From Mucilaginibacter sp. KACC 22063 (lineage in GTDB: Bacteria > Bacteroidota > Bacteroidia > Sphingobacteriales > Sphingobacteriaceae), in the NCBI RefSeq assembly GCF_028736115.1, contig NZ_CP117877.1, forward strand, positions 1,798,001 to 1,862,000: a DNA stretch of 64,000 nucleotides, written 5' to 3'. The position numbers and the translations under genes are program-made. Every line of letters begins with the position of its first letter. The stretch's first letter is position 1. The notes under the pieces are model-generated. The model had not been told where the DNA came from, ran no database searches, and saw only the letters and a list, made by a program, of their open reading frames with translations. Below are positions 35,403 to 42,713 of the stretch, piece after piece.

Positions 35403-36911
35403 TTATAGCTTAATCACAAAATTTATAATACTGCGGATGCTGATGAGGATAACGATAATAGATACCGACATCATGATCGCCTTAGCTGAAATCTTATTTG
35501 ATATGCGTGCTGCAATAGGAGAGGCCAGCGCACTGCCCACAATTAAACCTAAAACAGCCGACCATTTAGCACCATTTAGCATGGTGATGAATGTGAGCGA
35601 ACTCATTAACGCGATAAAGAAGCGTGACAGCTTTACTGTGCCCAATGAGAAACGTGGATTTCGGCCGCCTGCAATAAGTGTCGATAATACGATTGAACCC
35701 CAGCCACCACCGCCAACCGCATCAATAAAGCCACCGCCTAAGCCTAATAAGCCAATGCGTTTAATTTTTGCTGAATTACGTTTGCGCTTTAAATTGATTG
35801 ATTTGGACAGAATGACAATCCCCAATATTAATGTGTACAGCGATACAAAAGGCTTAGTGTACATGCTATAATGCTCAAGTGATGATAATAGGTATGCACC
35901 TGTTACTGCACCAATTGCCCCGGGAATTAATAGCAGCTTAAATAGTTTCCAGTTGATATTACCCATGCGATAATGCATCCACCCGGCAATACCGTTGCTT
36001 AAAATTTCGGATAAATGAACACCCATACTTGCCGATGCCGGGGATATGCCCATAGATAACGAGAACGCAGTTGATGTTACCCCGTACGACATACCAATAG
36101 CACCATCAATCATGGCGAAGACAAAGCCTGCTGCCAGGAAATAATAGAATAAAGGGTTAATATCCTGTACGTAGCTTTTAAAGTTGGGGTCTTTAAACCA
36201 AAGCGCCGTAACCACTATGCCGATGGATAAAATAATAGTGCCCCAGATCAGCCAGCGAAAAAGATTTTTAAACTCAGATTTCGGCTTAACCAATACAGAA
36301 GTCACTTCATTTAGCTTTTTTACTTTGAAAGCGAAGTCACCTTTAAGCGTATCACGCAGCGCGTTTAATTGCTGAAGTGTATCATCTATCTCAGGTGGTA
36401 AGCCATCGTTCAAAACTTCTTTAAGACGTTTGGCGACGGTAGGCGACTTGCCATTGGTTGATATGGCGATTTTAAGATCGCCCTTTTGCACGATCGAGCT
36501 TAAATAAAAATCGCACAGTGCGGGTTTGTCTGCCACATTAATCAGCAGTTTTCTTTCATGTGCAGCCTGGCGGATGTATTCATTTAAAATGCTGTCATTA
36601 GTAGCAGCAATTACCAGGTCGGCATTGTCAAGGTCATCTTCTGAAAAGGATTTTTGTAGAATATTGATCTGCGGAAATTGATTTGCAAGCGTTTGAACCT
36701 CGGGTAAAACAGACAGGGCAATAACAGTTACTCTTGCATCGGGGCTGTTGTTTAACAGGGCGGTCAGTTTTTCAAAACCAACAGGGCCTGCACCAACTAC
36801 AACCGTATGCAAGTTATTGAGCTTTAAAAACACCGGGAACAACTGGTTGCCGCCGGTTTTTTCTTCGCTTGCTGTTTGTTGCGCTATGTTATTCCGAGGC
36901 AATGATGTCAT
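35403..36911 (-). CDS. Fusion of siroheme-synthase N-terminal domain and TSUP membrane transporter
   Basis: A 502-residue two-part protein. Residues ~25-190 match the CysG N-terminal domain (precorrin-2 dehydrogenase/ferrochelatase): LHTVVVGAGPVGFEKLTALL, LVIAATND and KGDLKIAISTNGKSPTVAKRLKE. After a linker, ~215-500 form a TSUP/TauE-SafE permease of about eight helices (GFVFAMIDGAIGMSYGVTSTAF, FIDAVGGGGWGSIVLSTLI, GTVKLSRFFIALMSS). The first part makes siroheme for the sulfite reductase of the same operon; the second may move sulfate or sulfite. The ATG at 36911 overlaps the cobA end by 23 bases; the longest frame starts at 36956. Confidence 0.9.
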   Translation of the reverse strand: MTSLPRNNIAQQTASEEKTGGNQLFPVFLKLNNLHTVVVGAGPVGFEKLTALLNNSPDARVTVIALSVLPEVQTLANQFPQINILQKSFSEDDLDNADLVIAATNDSILNEYIRQAAHERKLLINVADKPALCDFYLSSIVQKGDLKIAISTNGKSPTVAKRLKEVLNDGLPPEIDDTLQQLNALRDTLKGDFAFKVKKLNEVTSVLVKPKSEFKNLFRWLIWGTIILSIGIVVTALWFKDPNFKSYVQDINPLFYYFLAAGFVFAMIDGAIGMSYGVTSTAFSLSMGISPASASMGVHLSEILSNGIAGWMHYRMGNINWKLFKLLLIPGAIGAVTGAYLLSSLEHYSMYTKPFVSLYTLILGIVILSKSINLKRKRNSAKIKRIGLLGLGGGFIDAVGGGGWGSIVLSTLIAGGRNPRFSLGTVKLSRFFIALMSSLTFITMLNGAKWSAVLGLIVGSALASPIAARISNKISAKAIMMSVSIIVILISIRSIINFVIKL

Positions 36912-37680
36912 AAAATTCCCTGATCGGTTGAAACTTAGGATGCAGTGATACCACATCGCCCAGTACTATAAGCGCCGGTGCTTTGATCTTCATTTCTTCA
37001 ACTACTTCTACAATGGTATCTACAACACCAATCGCCACCTTTTCTTCGGCGGTTGAGCCGCTTTGTATCACAGCTACAGGTAGCTTTCCTTTACCTTCTT
37101 TTTTGTATATGTTAGTAATTTCCTTTAGCTTATTTAAGCCCATCAATACCACAACAGTAGCTTTGGTGCGTGCTGCTTCGTATAAGTCATTTGAAACAGT
37201 GCCGCTGGCAGTTGTGCCTGTTACCACCCAAAAGCTTTCGCTTAAACCTCGGTGGGTAACTGGTATTTGCTGTAATCCGGGTACACTGATTGAACTTGAT
37301 ATACCGGGTATCACCTGCGCAGGGATGCTGTAAGAAGCCGCATGGTCAAGTTCTTCATAACCACGCCCAAATACAAACGGGTCACCGCCTTTTAAGCGTA
37401 CCACATGGCCATAATTAAGGGCATAGTCAATCATTAGTTTATTAACTGCCTCCTGCGAGTAGGAGTGATCGCCAGAGCGTTTACCCACATAAACTTTTTG
37501 TGCATGGGCAGGAGCAAAGTCTAATAGTTCTTCATTTACTAAAGCATCATATAATACAACATCGGCAGTTTGCAGTGCCTTTATCCCTTTAACAGTGATC
37601 AGTTCTGCATCGCCGGGGCCTGCGCCTACAAGCGTTATCCGCGGTTCTTTGATGTTATGCTTGGTTTTAACCTCTATCAT
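36889..37680 (-). CDS. cobA: Uroporphyrinogen-III C-methyltransferase
   Basis: SAM-dependent methylase that makes precorrin-2, the siroheme precursor. The 263-residue protein carries LVGAGPGDAELITVKGIKAL (about 17-36), VYVGKRSGDHSYSQEAVN, VRLKGGDPFVFGRGYEE (about 95-111), IPGISSSISVPGLQQIPVTHRGLS and VVLMGLNKL, all standard SUMT motifs. It begins two bases after the sulfite reductase stop and overlaps the next gene, so it is tightly coupled. With the CysG-type domain of the next gene it completes siroheme synthesis. Confidence 0.96.
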   Translation of the reverse strand: MIEVKTKHNIKEPRITLVGAGPGDAELITVKGIKALQTADVVLYDALVNEELLDFAPAHAQKVYVGKRSGDHSYSQEAVNKLMIDYALNYGHVVRLKGGDPFVFGRGYEELDHAASYSIPAQVIPGISSSISVPGLQQIPVTHRGLSESFWVVTGTTASGTVSNDLYEAARTKATVVVLMGLNKLKEITNIYKKEGKGKLPVAVIQSGSTAEEKVAIGVVDTIVEVVEEMKIKAPALIVLGDVVSLHPKFQPIREFYDIIASE

Positions 37681-37682
37681 GA

Positions 37683-39776
37683 TTATACTAATGCCTCTCT
37701 TTTTGATTTTATTGTTTCCAGAAATGCAGTTGCCTCTGACAGGTATTTTGCTGCAAATTGTTGAGATGGTTCGTTCTGATTGATTTGCAGTACAAGATCA
37801 TTGAACGAGGAGTTTAACACGACGTCGCCTGTGTCTACATAGTTAGTGTCAAACTCTTTTATGATGCCTGTTTGCGTGCTGCTGTTAACGTTTTTTTGTA
37901 ACAGCAATGCCTTGGCGCCGCTTATCATAGCTGCATAAGCATGATAAATACTATCGGCCCAGGCACCCGCGTTATATGATTCATTAGCCCAGCCCAGTTT
38001 TTCATCAGCTTCAAAAATGAGTGTCGCTACCAAATCAATCATAACACCGGCACATTCACCCACGCCGATTGCGGTAGCAAACGTTTCTTCGTGCCCCCAG
38101 TCTACAAACTCATCATCGGTCAGTGTGGTCAGGTCAGCAAGCGGCTTAAGTAACTGGTAAAAATAATCCTTGCCTAAACGGTCATAATAACCGTGGAAGG
38201 TCTCATCTTTTATTGAGTTTGCTTTAAAGTCGTCCAAAACAGCACGCAGCACATGGGTGGCGCGTTTGGCTGGTACCTTGACTACCTTATCGGCCGCACG
38301 GCCAATGCCGTTACCAACTGTGCCACCACCTAACAATACCTGCACCGATGGCAGTACCCGTTTATCTGCTTTAAGCGAACTGCCATGAAAGCCGATATGC
38401 GCCAGCCCATGCTGCCCGCACGAATTCATGCAGCCACTGATCTTGATTTTGATTTCGCGGTTATAGATCAGTTCCTCATATTCTTTATAGATGACATCTT
38501 CCAGCACTTTTGATAAGGTCATGCTATTGGAAATGCCCAGGTTGCAGGTGTCGGTACCGGGACAGGTAGTCACATCGGCGACGCTATCAAAACCGGGCGC
38601 AGCCAGGTCAATTTTTTCTAATTCGGTATATAATGATGGTAAAGCTTCCTTGCGGGCGAATTTTAACAGCAATCCTTGATTTTGCGTAACCCTGATCTCG
38701 TCGGCCACATAAGGACTTATTGCCGCTACCAGTTTGCGGGCGGTGTCTGAATGAATATCGCCAACAGGTACTTTTACATACACCCCATAAAAACCTTGCT
38801 GCTTTTGTTCAAACACATTTGTTGCCAGCCACTGTTCGTAACGCAATGGGTTGGCTAATTGCTCGACGCTAAGCAGGTTTTCTGCGAGTGAAGGGATAGC
38901 CAGCTGAGGCACAGCATCGCGGTCAACCTTAAGTGATTTAACCTTGTTGGCTGTTTTTTCAATAGCTGCCAGGCGTAATAATTCATCAAGCCCGATTTTT
39001 TGCACCAGGAACTTCATACGGGCCTTATTGCGGTTGTTGCGCTCGCCATGGCGGTCAAACACACGGATAATGGCCTCTATATAAGGGATCAGTTCATCTT
39101 CGGGTAAAAACTCTTCAACAATGTGCGCCAGAGCAGGCTGCGCACCAAGGCCGCCGCCAAGCATTACCTTAAAGCCACGCTGGTTGTCGTCTTTAAGTTT
39201 GGGAATAAATCCCAGATCATGAATATAACTGAAGGCTGTATCTGTATCGCTGGATGAAAAAGAGATCTTGAATTTACGCCCCATCTCCTGACATATCGGG
39301 TTGCGCAAAAAGTATTCGAATGTGGCCTGTGCGTAAGGCGATACATCAAATGGTTCCAGCGGATCGATACCAGCGGTAGGGGATGAGGTTACATTTCTGA
39401 CAGTATTGCCGCAGGCTTCGCGAAGGGTAATATCGTCCTGTTCCAGTTCTGCCCATAATTGCGGCGTACGGTCAAGGCTTACATAATGTACCTGTATATC
39501 TTGACGGGTAGTTAAATGCAGGTTACTGCTGGCATATTCGTCAGAGATATCAGCAATGCGCAACAGTTGTTTAAAAGTTACTTTGCCAAATGGCAATTTG
39601 ATACGTACCATTTGTACACCGGGCTGGCGCTGGCCATAAACACCGCGTGCCAGCCTTAGGCTGCGGAATTTCTCATCATGTATCTTGCCTTCCCTGAAAG
39701 CGCGGATCTTGCGCTCAAGGTCAAGTATGTCTTTTTCTACTACCGGGTTTTCAAGTTCTGTTCTAAAGCTTTGCAT
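37683..39776 (-). CDS. Siroheme sulfite (nitrite/sulfite-type) reductase with HEPN-like C-terminal domain
   Basis: First structural gene of the operon; 697 residues. Two ferredoxin-like and siroheme halves (about 1-530) contain GVYGQRQPGVQMVRIKLPFG, LHLTTRQDIQVHYV, and the [4Fe-4S]-siroheme ligands in TTCPGTDTCNLG (Cys405, Cys411) and SGCMNSCGQHG (Cys449, Cys453). Residues ~560-697 are a helical HEPN-like extension absent from E. coli CysI. Operon partners (APS reductase, ATP sulfurylase, siroheme enzymes) make sulfite the likely substrate over nitrite. The ATG at 39776 lies 12 bases after an intrinsic terminator, which implies attenuation control. Confidence 0.9.
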   Translation of the reverse strand: MQSFRTELENPVVEKDILDLERKIRAFREGKIHDEKFRSLRLARGVYGQRQPGVQMVRIKLPFGKVTFKQLLRIADISDEYASSNLHLTTRQDIQVHYVSLDRTPQLWAELEQDDITLREACGNTVRNVTSSPTAGIDPLEPFDVSPYAQATFEYFLRNPICQEMGRKFKISFSSSDTDTAFSYIHDLGFIPKLKDDNQRGFKVMLGGGLGAQPALAHIVEEFLPEDELIPYIEAIIRVFDRHGERNNRNKARMKFLVQKIGLDELLRLAAIEKTANKVKSLKVDRDAVPQLAIPSLAENLLSVEQLANPLRYEQWLATNVFEQKQQGFYGVYVKVPVGDIHSDTARKLVAAISPYVADEIRVTQNQGLLLKFARKEALPSLYTELEKIDLAAPGFDSVADVTTCPGTDTCNLGISNSMTLSKVLEDVIYKEYEELIYNREIKIKISGCMNSCGQHGLAHIGFHGSSLKADKRVLPSVQVLLGGGTVGNGIGRAADKVVKVPAKRATHVLRAVLDDFKANSIKDETFHGYYDRLGKDYFYQLLKPLADLTTLTDDEFVDWGHEETFATAIGVGECAGVMIDLVATLIFEADEKLGWANESYNAGAWADSIYHAYAAMISGAKALLLQKNVNSSTQTGIIKEFDTNYVDTGDVVLNSSFNDLVLQINQNEPSQQFAAKYLSEATAFLETIKSKREALV

Positions 39777-39788
39777 GTTGCTTTTTAT

Positions 39789-39821
39789 AAAAAAGCCCCT
39801 TCGGTATTTAACTGAAGGGGC
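39789..39821 (-). terminator. Attenuator terminator in the leader of the sulfate assimilation operon
   Basis: On the minus-strand RNA, GCCCCUUC (39821-39814) pairs with GAAGGGGC (39802-39795), followed by six U (39794-39789). It stands before the operon's first gene, so it must be conditionally read through. Its 5' arm can instead pair with GGGCGAU at 39864-39858 inside the leader ORF. Confidence 0.88.
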
Positions 39822-39864
39822 GATTCAATATCTTGTTATCGTATACATCCAAGTATTATCGCCC
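39818..39864 (-). promoter_or_regulatory. Antiterminator pairing of the sulfate operon leader
   Basis: RNA GGGCGAU (39864-39858, codons 18-20 of the leader ORF) is perfectly complementary to AUCGCCC (39824-39818). The second segment includes the first four bases of the terminator 5' arm, so the two structures exclude each other. A separate 8-bp pair, CGUAUACA (39905-39898) with UGUAUACG (39847-39840), could form a pause hairpin. Confidence 0.65.
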
Positions 39865-39915
39865 TTTAAAACAGCAACACACTTTATTTCTAATATCTGT
39901 ATACGTCGTTATCAT
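39856..39915 (-). CDS. Poly-cysteine leader peptide of the sulfate assimilation operon
   Basis: A 20-codon ORF (ATG 39913-39915, TAA 39856-39858) encodes MITTYTDIRNKVCCCFKGR. The three consecutive Cys codons (TGT TGC TGT, 39871-39879) lie 4-6 codons before the stop. The ORF starts 11 bases after a TATATTTG box. A ribosome stalled at the Cys codons leaves 39864-39858 free to form the antiterminator; one that reaches the stop covers it and allows the terminator at 39789-39821. Low Cys-tRNA charging should thus turn the operon on. It is too short for ordinary gene finders. Confidence 0.8.
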   Translation of the reverse strand: MITTYTDIRNKVCCCFKGR

Positions 39916-39926
39916 TGTTAAACACC

Positions 39927-39934
39927 CAAATATA
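39927..39934 (-). promoter_or_regulatory. -7 promoter box of the sulfate assimilation operon
   Basis: CAAATATA on the plus strand reads TATATTTG on the minus strand, an exact TAnnTTTG match 11 bases before the leader ATG. CTACTATTTCT (39957-39947) lies 12 bases upstream of it, where an activator or repressor could bind. Confidence 0.6.
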
Positions 39935-39963
39935 TATATAGTATAGAGAAATAGTAGTAATTA

Positions 39964-39991
39964 TTTGAAAATTTATTGTTCCGGTTTCAAA
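39964..39991. promoter_or_regulatory. Inverted repeat TTTGAAA-N14-TTTCAAA
   Basis: Perfect 7-bp arms lie between the rrf2 stop and the sulfate operon promoter, about 30 bp upstream of the -7 box. It could be an operator or a weak transcript-end hairpin of rrf2 (no strong U tract). Confidence 0.35.
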
Positions 39992-40003
39992 AGGTAAGAG
40001 AAA

Positions 40004-40441
40004 TCAGATAATGGACGAAAGGTCTTTCTCGCGAGAAATAACGTCGGCAATGCTGGTTTCTGAAAGAATTTTCAGTGTTGCATCGCGCACCTGTATAAAT
40101 ACATCTCTTATACCACAGGTGGTTTCCTGGTGGCATTCGTCGCATTTATGATAGAAATTTAAGCTTGCACAGGGTACCATGGCAACAGGACCATCGGTAA
40201 TGCGAAGGATATTAACCAGATAAATGTCTTTAGGGTCTTTGTTAAGGCTATAGCCGCCGCCAGCACCTTTCTTACTGTACAGAAAGCCAGAGTTGCGCAG
40301 CTCTAATAATATTTGTTCAAGGAATTTTTTAGGTATACGTTCCAACTCCGCGATCCTTGAAATTTGCATCGGCGGTTGATCCATATGTTTACCTAATATG
40401 ACCAGCGCCTTTATAGCGTATTTGGTTTTTTTAGACAGCAT
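40004..40441 (-). CDS. Rrf2-family transcriptional regulator
   Basis: A 145-residue winged-helix regulator of the family that includes CymR, IscR and NsrR. The N-terminal half has MLSKKTKYAIKALVILGKH, ISRIAELERIPKKFLEQILLELRNSGFLYSKKGAGGGY (recognition helix and wing) and KDIYLVNILRITDGP. Four Cys at 91, 100, 103 and 109 lie where IscR/NsrR bind their Fe-S cluster, so cluster sensing is plausible. It lies directly upstream of the sulfate operon, co-oriented but with a separate promoter downstream of it. By position it is the likely CymR-like sulfur regulator. Confidence 0.92.
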   Translation of the reverse strand: MLSKKTKYAIKALVILGKHMDQPPMQISRIAELERIPKKFLEQILLELRNSGFLYSKKGAGGGYSLNKDPKDIYLVNILRITDGPVAMVPCASLNFYHKCDECHQETTCGIRDVFIQVRDATLKILSETSIADVISREKDLSSII

Positions 40442-40458
40442 CCGTTAAATTACTAAAG

Positions 40459-40466
40459 CAAATATA
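40459..40466 (-). promoter_or_regulatory. -7 promoter box for rrf2
   Basis: CAAATATA on the plus strand reads TATATTTG on the minus strand, 17 bases before the ATG. CTATATAGAC (40491-40482, minus) lies upstream and resembles the TonB-receptor operator half CTATAGAC. Confidence 0.5.
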
Positions 40467-40600
40467 TGTAAAAGAAAGAAAGTCTATATAGTACATAGTT
40501 CATTTAGTTTAATAGCAGAAAATAAATTAGCTAATGTTTAAAACTTGGTACAAATACATCGCTAATTTTTTTAAAATTTGCGACTCAGTAAAAACAACTC

Positions 40601-41101
40601 ATGTATCGTCATATTCAGGATTTCTTAAACGATTGGAAAACGCAGGAGAGCAATACCGTAAAGATTTTTTCTTCGATTACAGAAGAGACCAAATCGCAAA
40701 AGATCAATGAAAATGTACGCAGCTTAGAAAGGCTTGCATGGCACATTATCCATACCATTACAGAAATGGGCGCACAGGCAGGTTTGTTTGAAAGCGATTT
40801 GTTGGCAGATTATGCTGTACCATCTACATTTTCCGAAATCATCACGGTATACCAGCAATACAATGCGTTACTTGGCCAGGCAGTACGCAGCAAATGGACC
40901 GACAGTTCACTTGAAGATGTAATACCTATGTATGGCCAGCAATGGAAAAAAGGAGAATTACTATCTGTATTTGTTGGACATGAAACTCATCACCGTAGCC
41001 AGATGACCGTGATTATGCGTGTGCTTGGTCTACCTGTTCCTGGCTTGTTCGGTCCATCTAAAGAAGAGTGGGCACTTATGGGGCTGCCAGCCATGGAATA
41101 G
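40601..41101 (+). CDS. DinB-family protein
   Basis: A 166-residue four-helix-bundle protein of the DinB/YfiT superfamily. The metal-binding His triad appears as LAWHIIHTI (about 46) and the GHETHHRSQM pair (about 126-130), the typical H...HxxxH layout. Family members include thiol transferases (bacillithiol, mycothiol) and stress-induced proteins of unknown role, and the exact function cannot be read here. It is monocistronic and divergent from rrf2. Confidence 0.88.
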   Translation: MYRHIQDFLNDWKTQESNTVKIFSSITEETKSQKINENVRSLERLAWHIIHTITEMGAQAGLFESDLLADYAVPSTFSEIITVYQQYNALLGQAVRSKWTDSSLEDVIPMYGQQWKKGELLSVFVGHETHHRSQMTVIMRVLGLPVPGLFGPSKEEWALMGLPAME

Positions 41102-41110
41102 AAAGCATGC

Positions 41111-41184
41111 TGTCATTTCGATGAGCATAGCTAAGAGAAATCTTATGTAGTATTAAGATCTCTCACATGCTGTTCGAGATGACA
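41111..41184. repeat. Palindromic TGTCATTTCGA repeat
   Basis: Arms TGTCATTTCGA (41111-41121) and TCGAGATGACA (41174-41184) pair at 10 of 11 positions, with AGAGAAATCTT/AAGATCTCT inside. It lies between convergent genes. A relative is at 60373-60447. Confidence 0.75.
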
Positions 41185-41195
41185 ATTTCTATGTT

Positions 41196-42338
41196 TTACA
41201 ACAATAAAACATCTATACGGTGTGCATGTACCATTTGCAATGGTTCTGACCATGCAAATACTGTAAAGTTACCGTCTTGTGAGGCTACTAAAGCCAACGT
41301 ATCATGCTGATCATGCACAAATTGTGCGGCAGCTAAGTGCCGAGTACCGCCATTGCGTGCCGGATGTGTTTTACAGGGTTTAGAACCAACAACGGGCTCT
41401 GTTACAATCAAATGGTCAACAGGGCCGCTTATTGCCGAACGGGCAACCTTTACACCAAAAGCAAGCAACTCATTTTCGCGGGTAATAACGGTAGCGCCGT
41501 CAACAGCGGTAAACCCGCCGATAATATCTATTGCCTGCAAAAGCTGATCCTGCCATTCAAGTGTTTTCCGATCTTCTATATCCTGTTTCATCAGGCTATC
41601 GATCACTTTGTATGGCGGCTCAACAGGATAGTTAACCGGCTGCACAATAGATTCTTGCCATTTATTGCTATTTGGCGGAACAATAAGTACCAGCCCGCCG
41701 CGCTGATGCCTGCGCATAGCAGCAGCAAGCTCAACCAGTACATTTACGGTATTTGACAGATATGACATTTGAGGCATATCCATCAATGAATTGACCAGGG
41801 CAGGGCAATCTACAAGATTAGCGTTGGTTTCATCAACCAGCTTGATCTGGTCGCCTTTTAATATGGCAACGTTTACATACTTGCCAAAACCATCTACGCG
41901 GCTATGTTTAATTACAAGTAAACCGGGTTCAATTACTTCAAGCACAAAGCAAATGCCGGGTACATAATGGGTGGTGCCCCAAATATAAAGATCTGTACCT
42001 TCAAGCCATACACCCAGGTGTATGCCCGGTGTTTCAACAGCGGGCGATAGCTTTTTAAGATTATGCGGTGTAAGCCTTATTTTATTGCCAAACTTTAGCG
42101 GCTGCTTAACCTGATGCGGCGGCAGAAGCGCTATAGAAATTTTAGGCTCATGTCCTTCTTCGCGGCGAAGGCTGGCCCAAAACGCCACATCAATAACAGC
42201 TTCAATAATTTCTGCTACAGGTTGCAAAGCCAGGTTGGTTGATCCTGTCTCCCTTGCAAGGGCAAGGTGTTTTGCAAAGTGTGCTTCAATATCAGGTGCT
42301 ACCATACGGGCAGCCAAATACGTAGGTTCTGATAGCAT
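41196..42338 (-). CDS. DisA/DAC-like nucleotidyltransferase-domain protein with N-terminal sensor domain
   Basis: A 380-residue protein. Residues ~1-190 form a DACNV-type putative sensor domain; ~200-375 resemble the DisA N-terminal (diadenylate cyclase) domain. The DGA motif (DGATVITRENELLAFGVKV, residues 280-298) and GGTRHLAAAQFV (330-341) are visible. The second catalytic motif of c-di-AMP cyclases is RHR; here it reads RHL, so activity is uncertain. It has no transmembrane segment, unlike CdaA. If active it would make c-di-AMP; if not, it may be a nucleotide-binding sensor. Domain naming is from memory of family patterns. Confidence 0.75.
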   Translation of the reverse strand: MLSEPTYLAARMVAPDIEAHFAKHLALARETGSTNLALQPVAEIIEAVIDVAFWASLRREEGHEPKISIALLPPHQVKQPLKFGNKIRLTPHNLKKLSPAVETPGIHLGVWLEGTDLYIWGTTHYVPGICFVLEVIEPGLLVIKHSRVDGFGKYVNVAILKGDQIKLVDETNANLVDCPALVNSLMDMPQMSYLSNTVNVLVELAAAMRRHQRGGLVLIVPPNSNKWQESIVQPVNYPVEPPYKVIDSLMKQDIEDRKTLEWQDQLLQAIDIIGGFTAVDGATVITRENELLAFGVKVARSAISGPVDHLIVTEPVVGSKPCKTHPARNGGTRHLAAAQFVHDQHDTLALVASQDGNFTVFAWSEPLQMVHAHRIDVLLL

Positions 42339-42429
42339 TAGAATAAGGTACTTACCGCAAAACTATAAGTAATATGCGTTTGCGTGCGCTGTTTAAAGTT
42401 ACAAAGTAATTTTTGACTTTAGCAGTACA

Positions 42430-42630
42430 TTAAGCACGACTTTGTGGCTTTGCATCTGGTGGGGTAGAAGTGATCTCGCCATCCTCATTTACATAAGCTA
42501 GCATGTTGTCAAGATCACCGCCTGTTGAGTTTTCCTGTCTTTGCTTTTTGCGAAATTCTTTATCTTCCTTTTTCTTCTGTTTGTTTTTCTCCCGCTGCTT
42601 TTTCATAAAGGTTGCCTGTGATTTCGCCAT
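42430..42630 (-). CDS. Small highly charged protein downstream of cspA
   Basis: A 66-residue, very lysine/glutamate-rich protein. Residues 9-32 (MKKQREKNKQKKKEDKEF and following) are a basic helix likely to bind nucleic acid; the rest is acidic and Pro-rich. No domain was recognised. It lies downstream of the cold-shock gene on the same strand, past the terminator at 42664-42695, so its expression would depend on readthrough or an unseen promoter. A link to RNA metabolism or cold response is inferred from composition and position. Confidence 0.75.
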   Translation of the reverse strand: MAKSQATFMKKQREKNKQKKKEDKEFRKKQRQENSTGGDLDNMLAYVNEDGEITSTPPDAKPQSRA

Positions 42631-42663
42631 GTTTTTCTAAATTTTAAAAGTGTAATAAAATAA

Positions 42664-42695
42664 AAAGCACCTGCCTTATACAAGGCAGGTGCTTT
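42664..42695 (-). terminator. Intrinsic terminator of cspA
   Basis: Perfect 14-bp stem AAAGCACCTGCCTT / AAGGCAGGTGCTTT with a four-base loop and an AT-rich U tract on the minus strand, 19 bases past the cspA stop. Confidence 0.92.
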
Positions 42696-42713
42696 AGACA
42701 AATCTATAATAGA

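Noticed and set aside
39841..40000. SAM or other known riboswitch as an explanation of the sulfate operon leader
   Set aside because: The SAM-I entry sequence and other known conserved cores were not found. The Cys-codon ORF and mutually exclusive hairpins explain the leader better.
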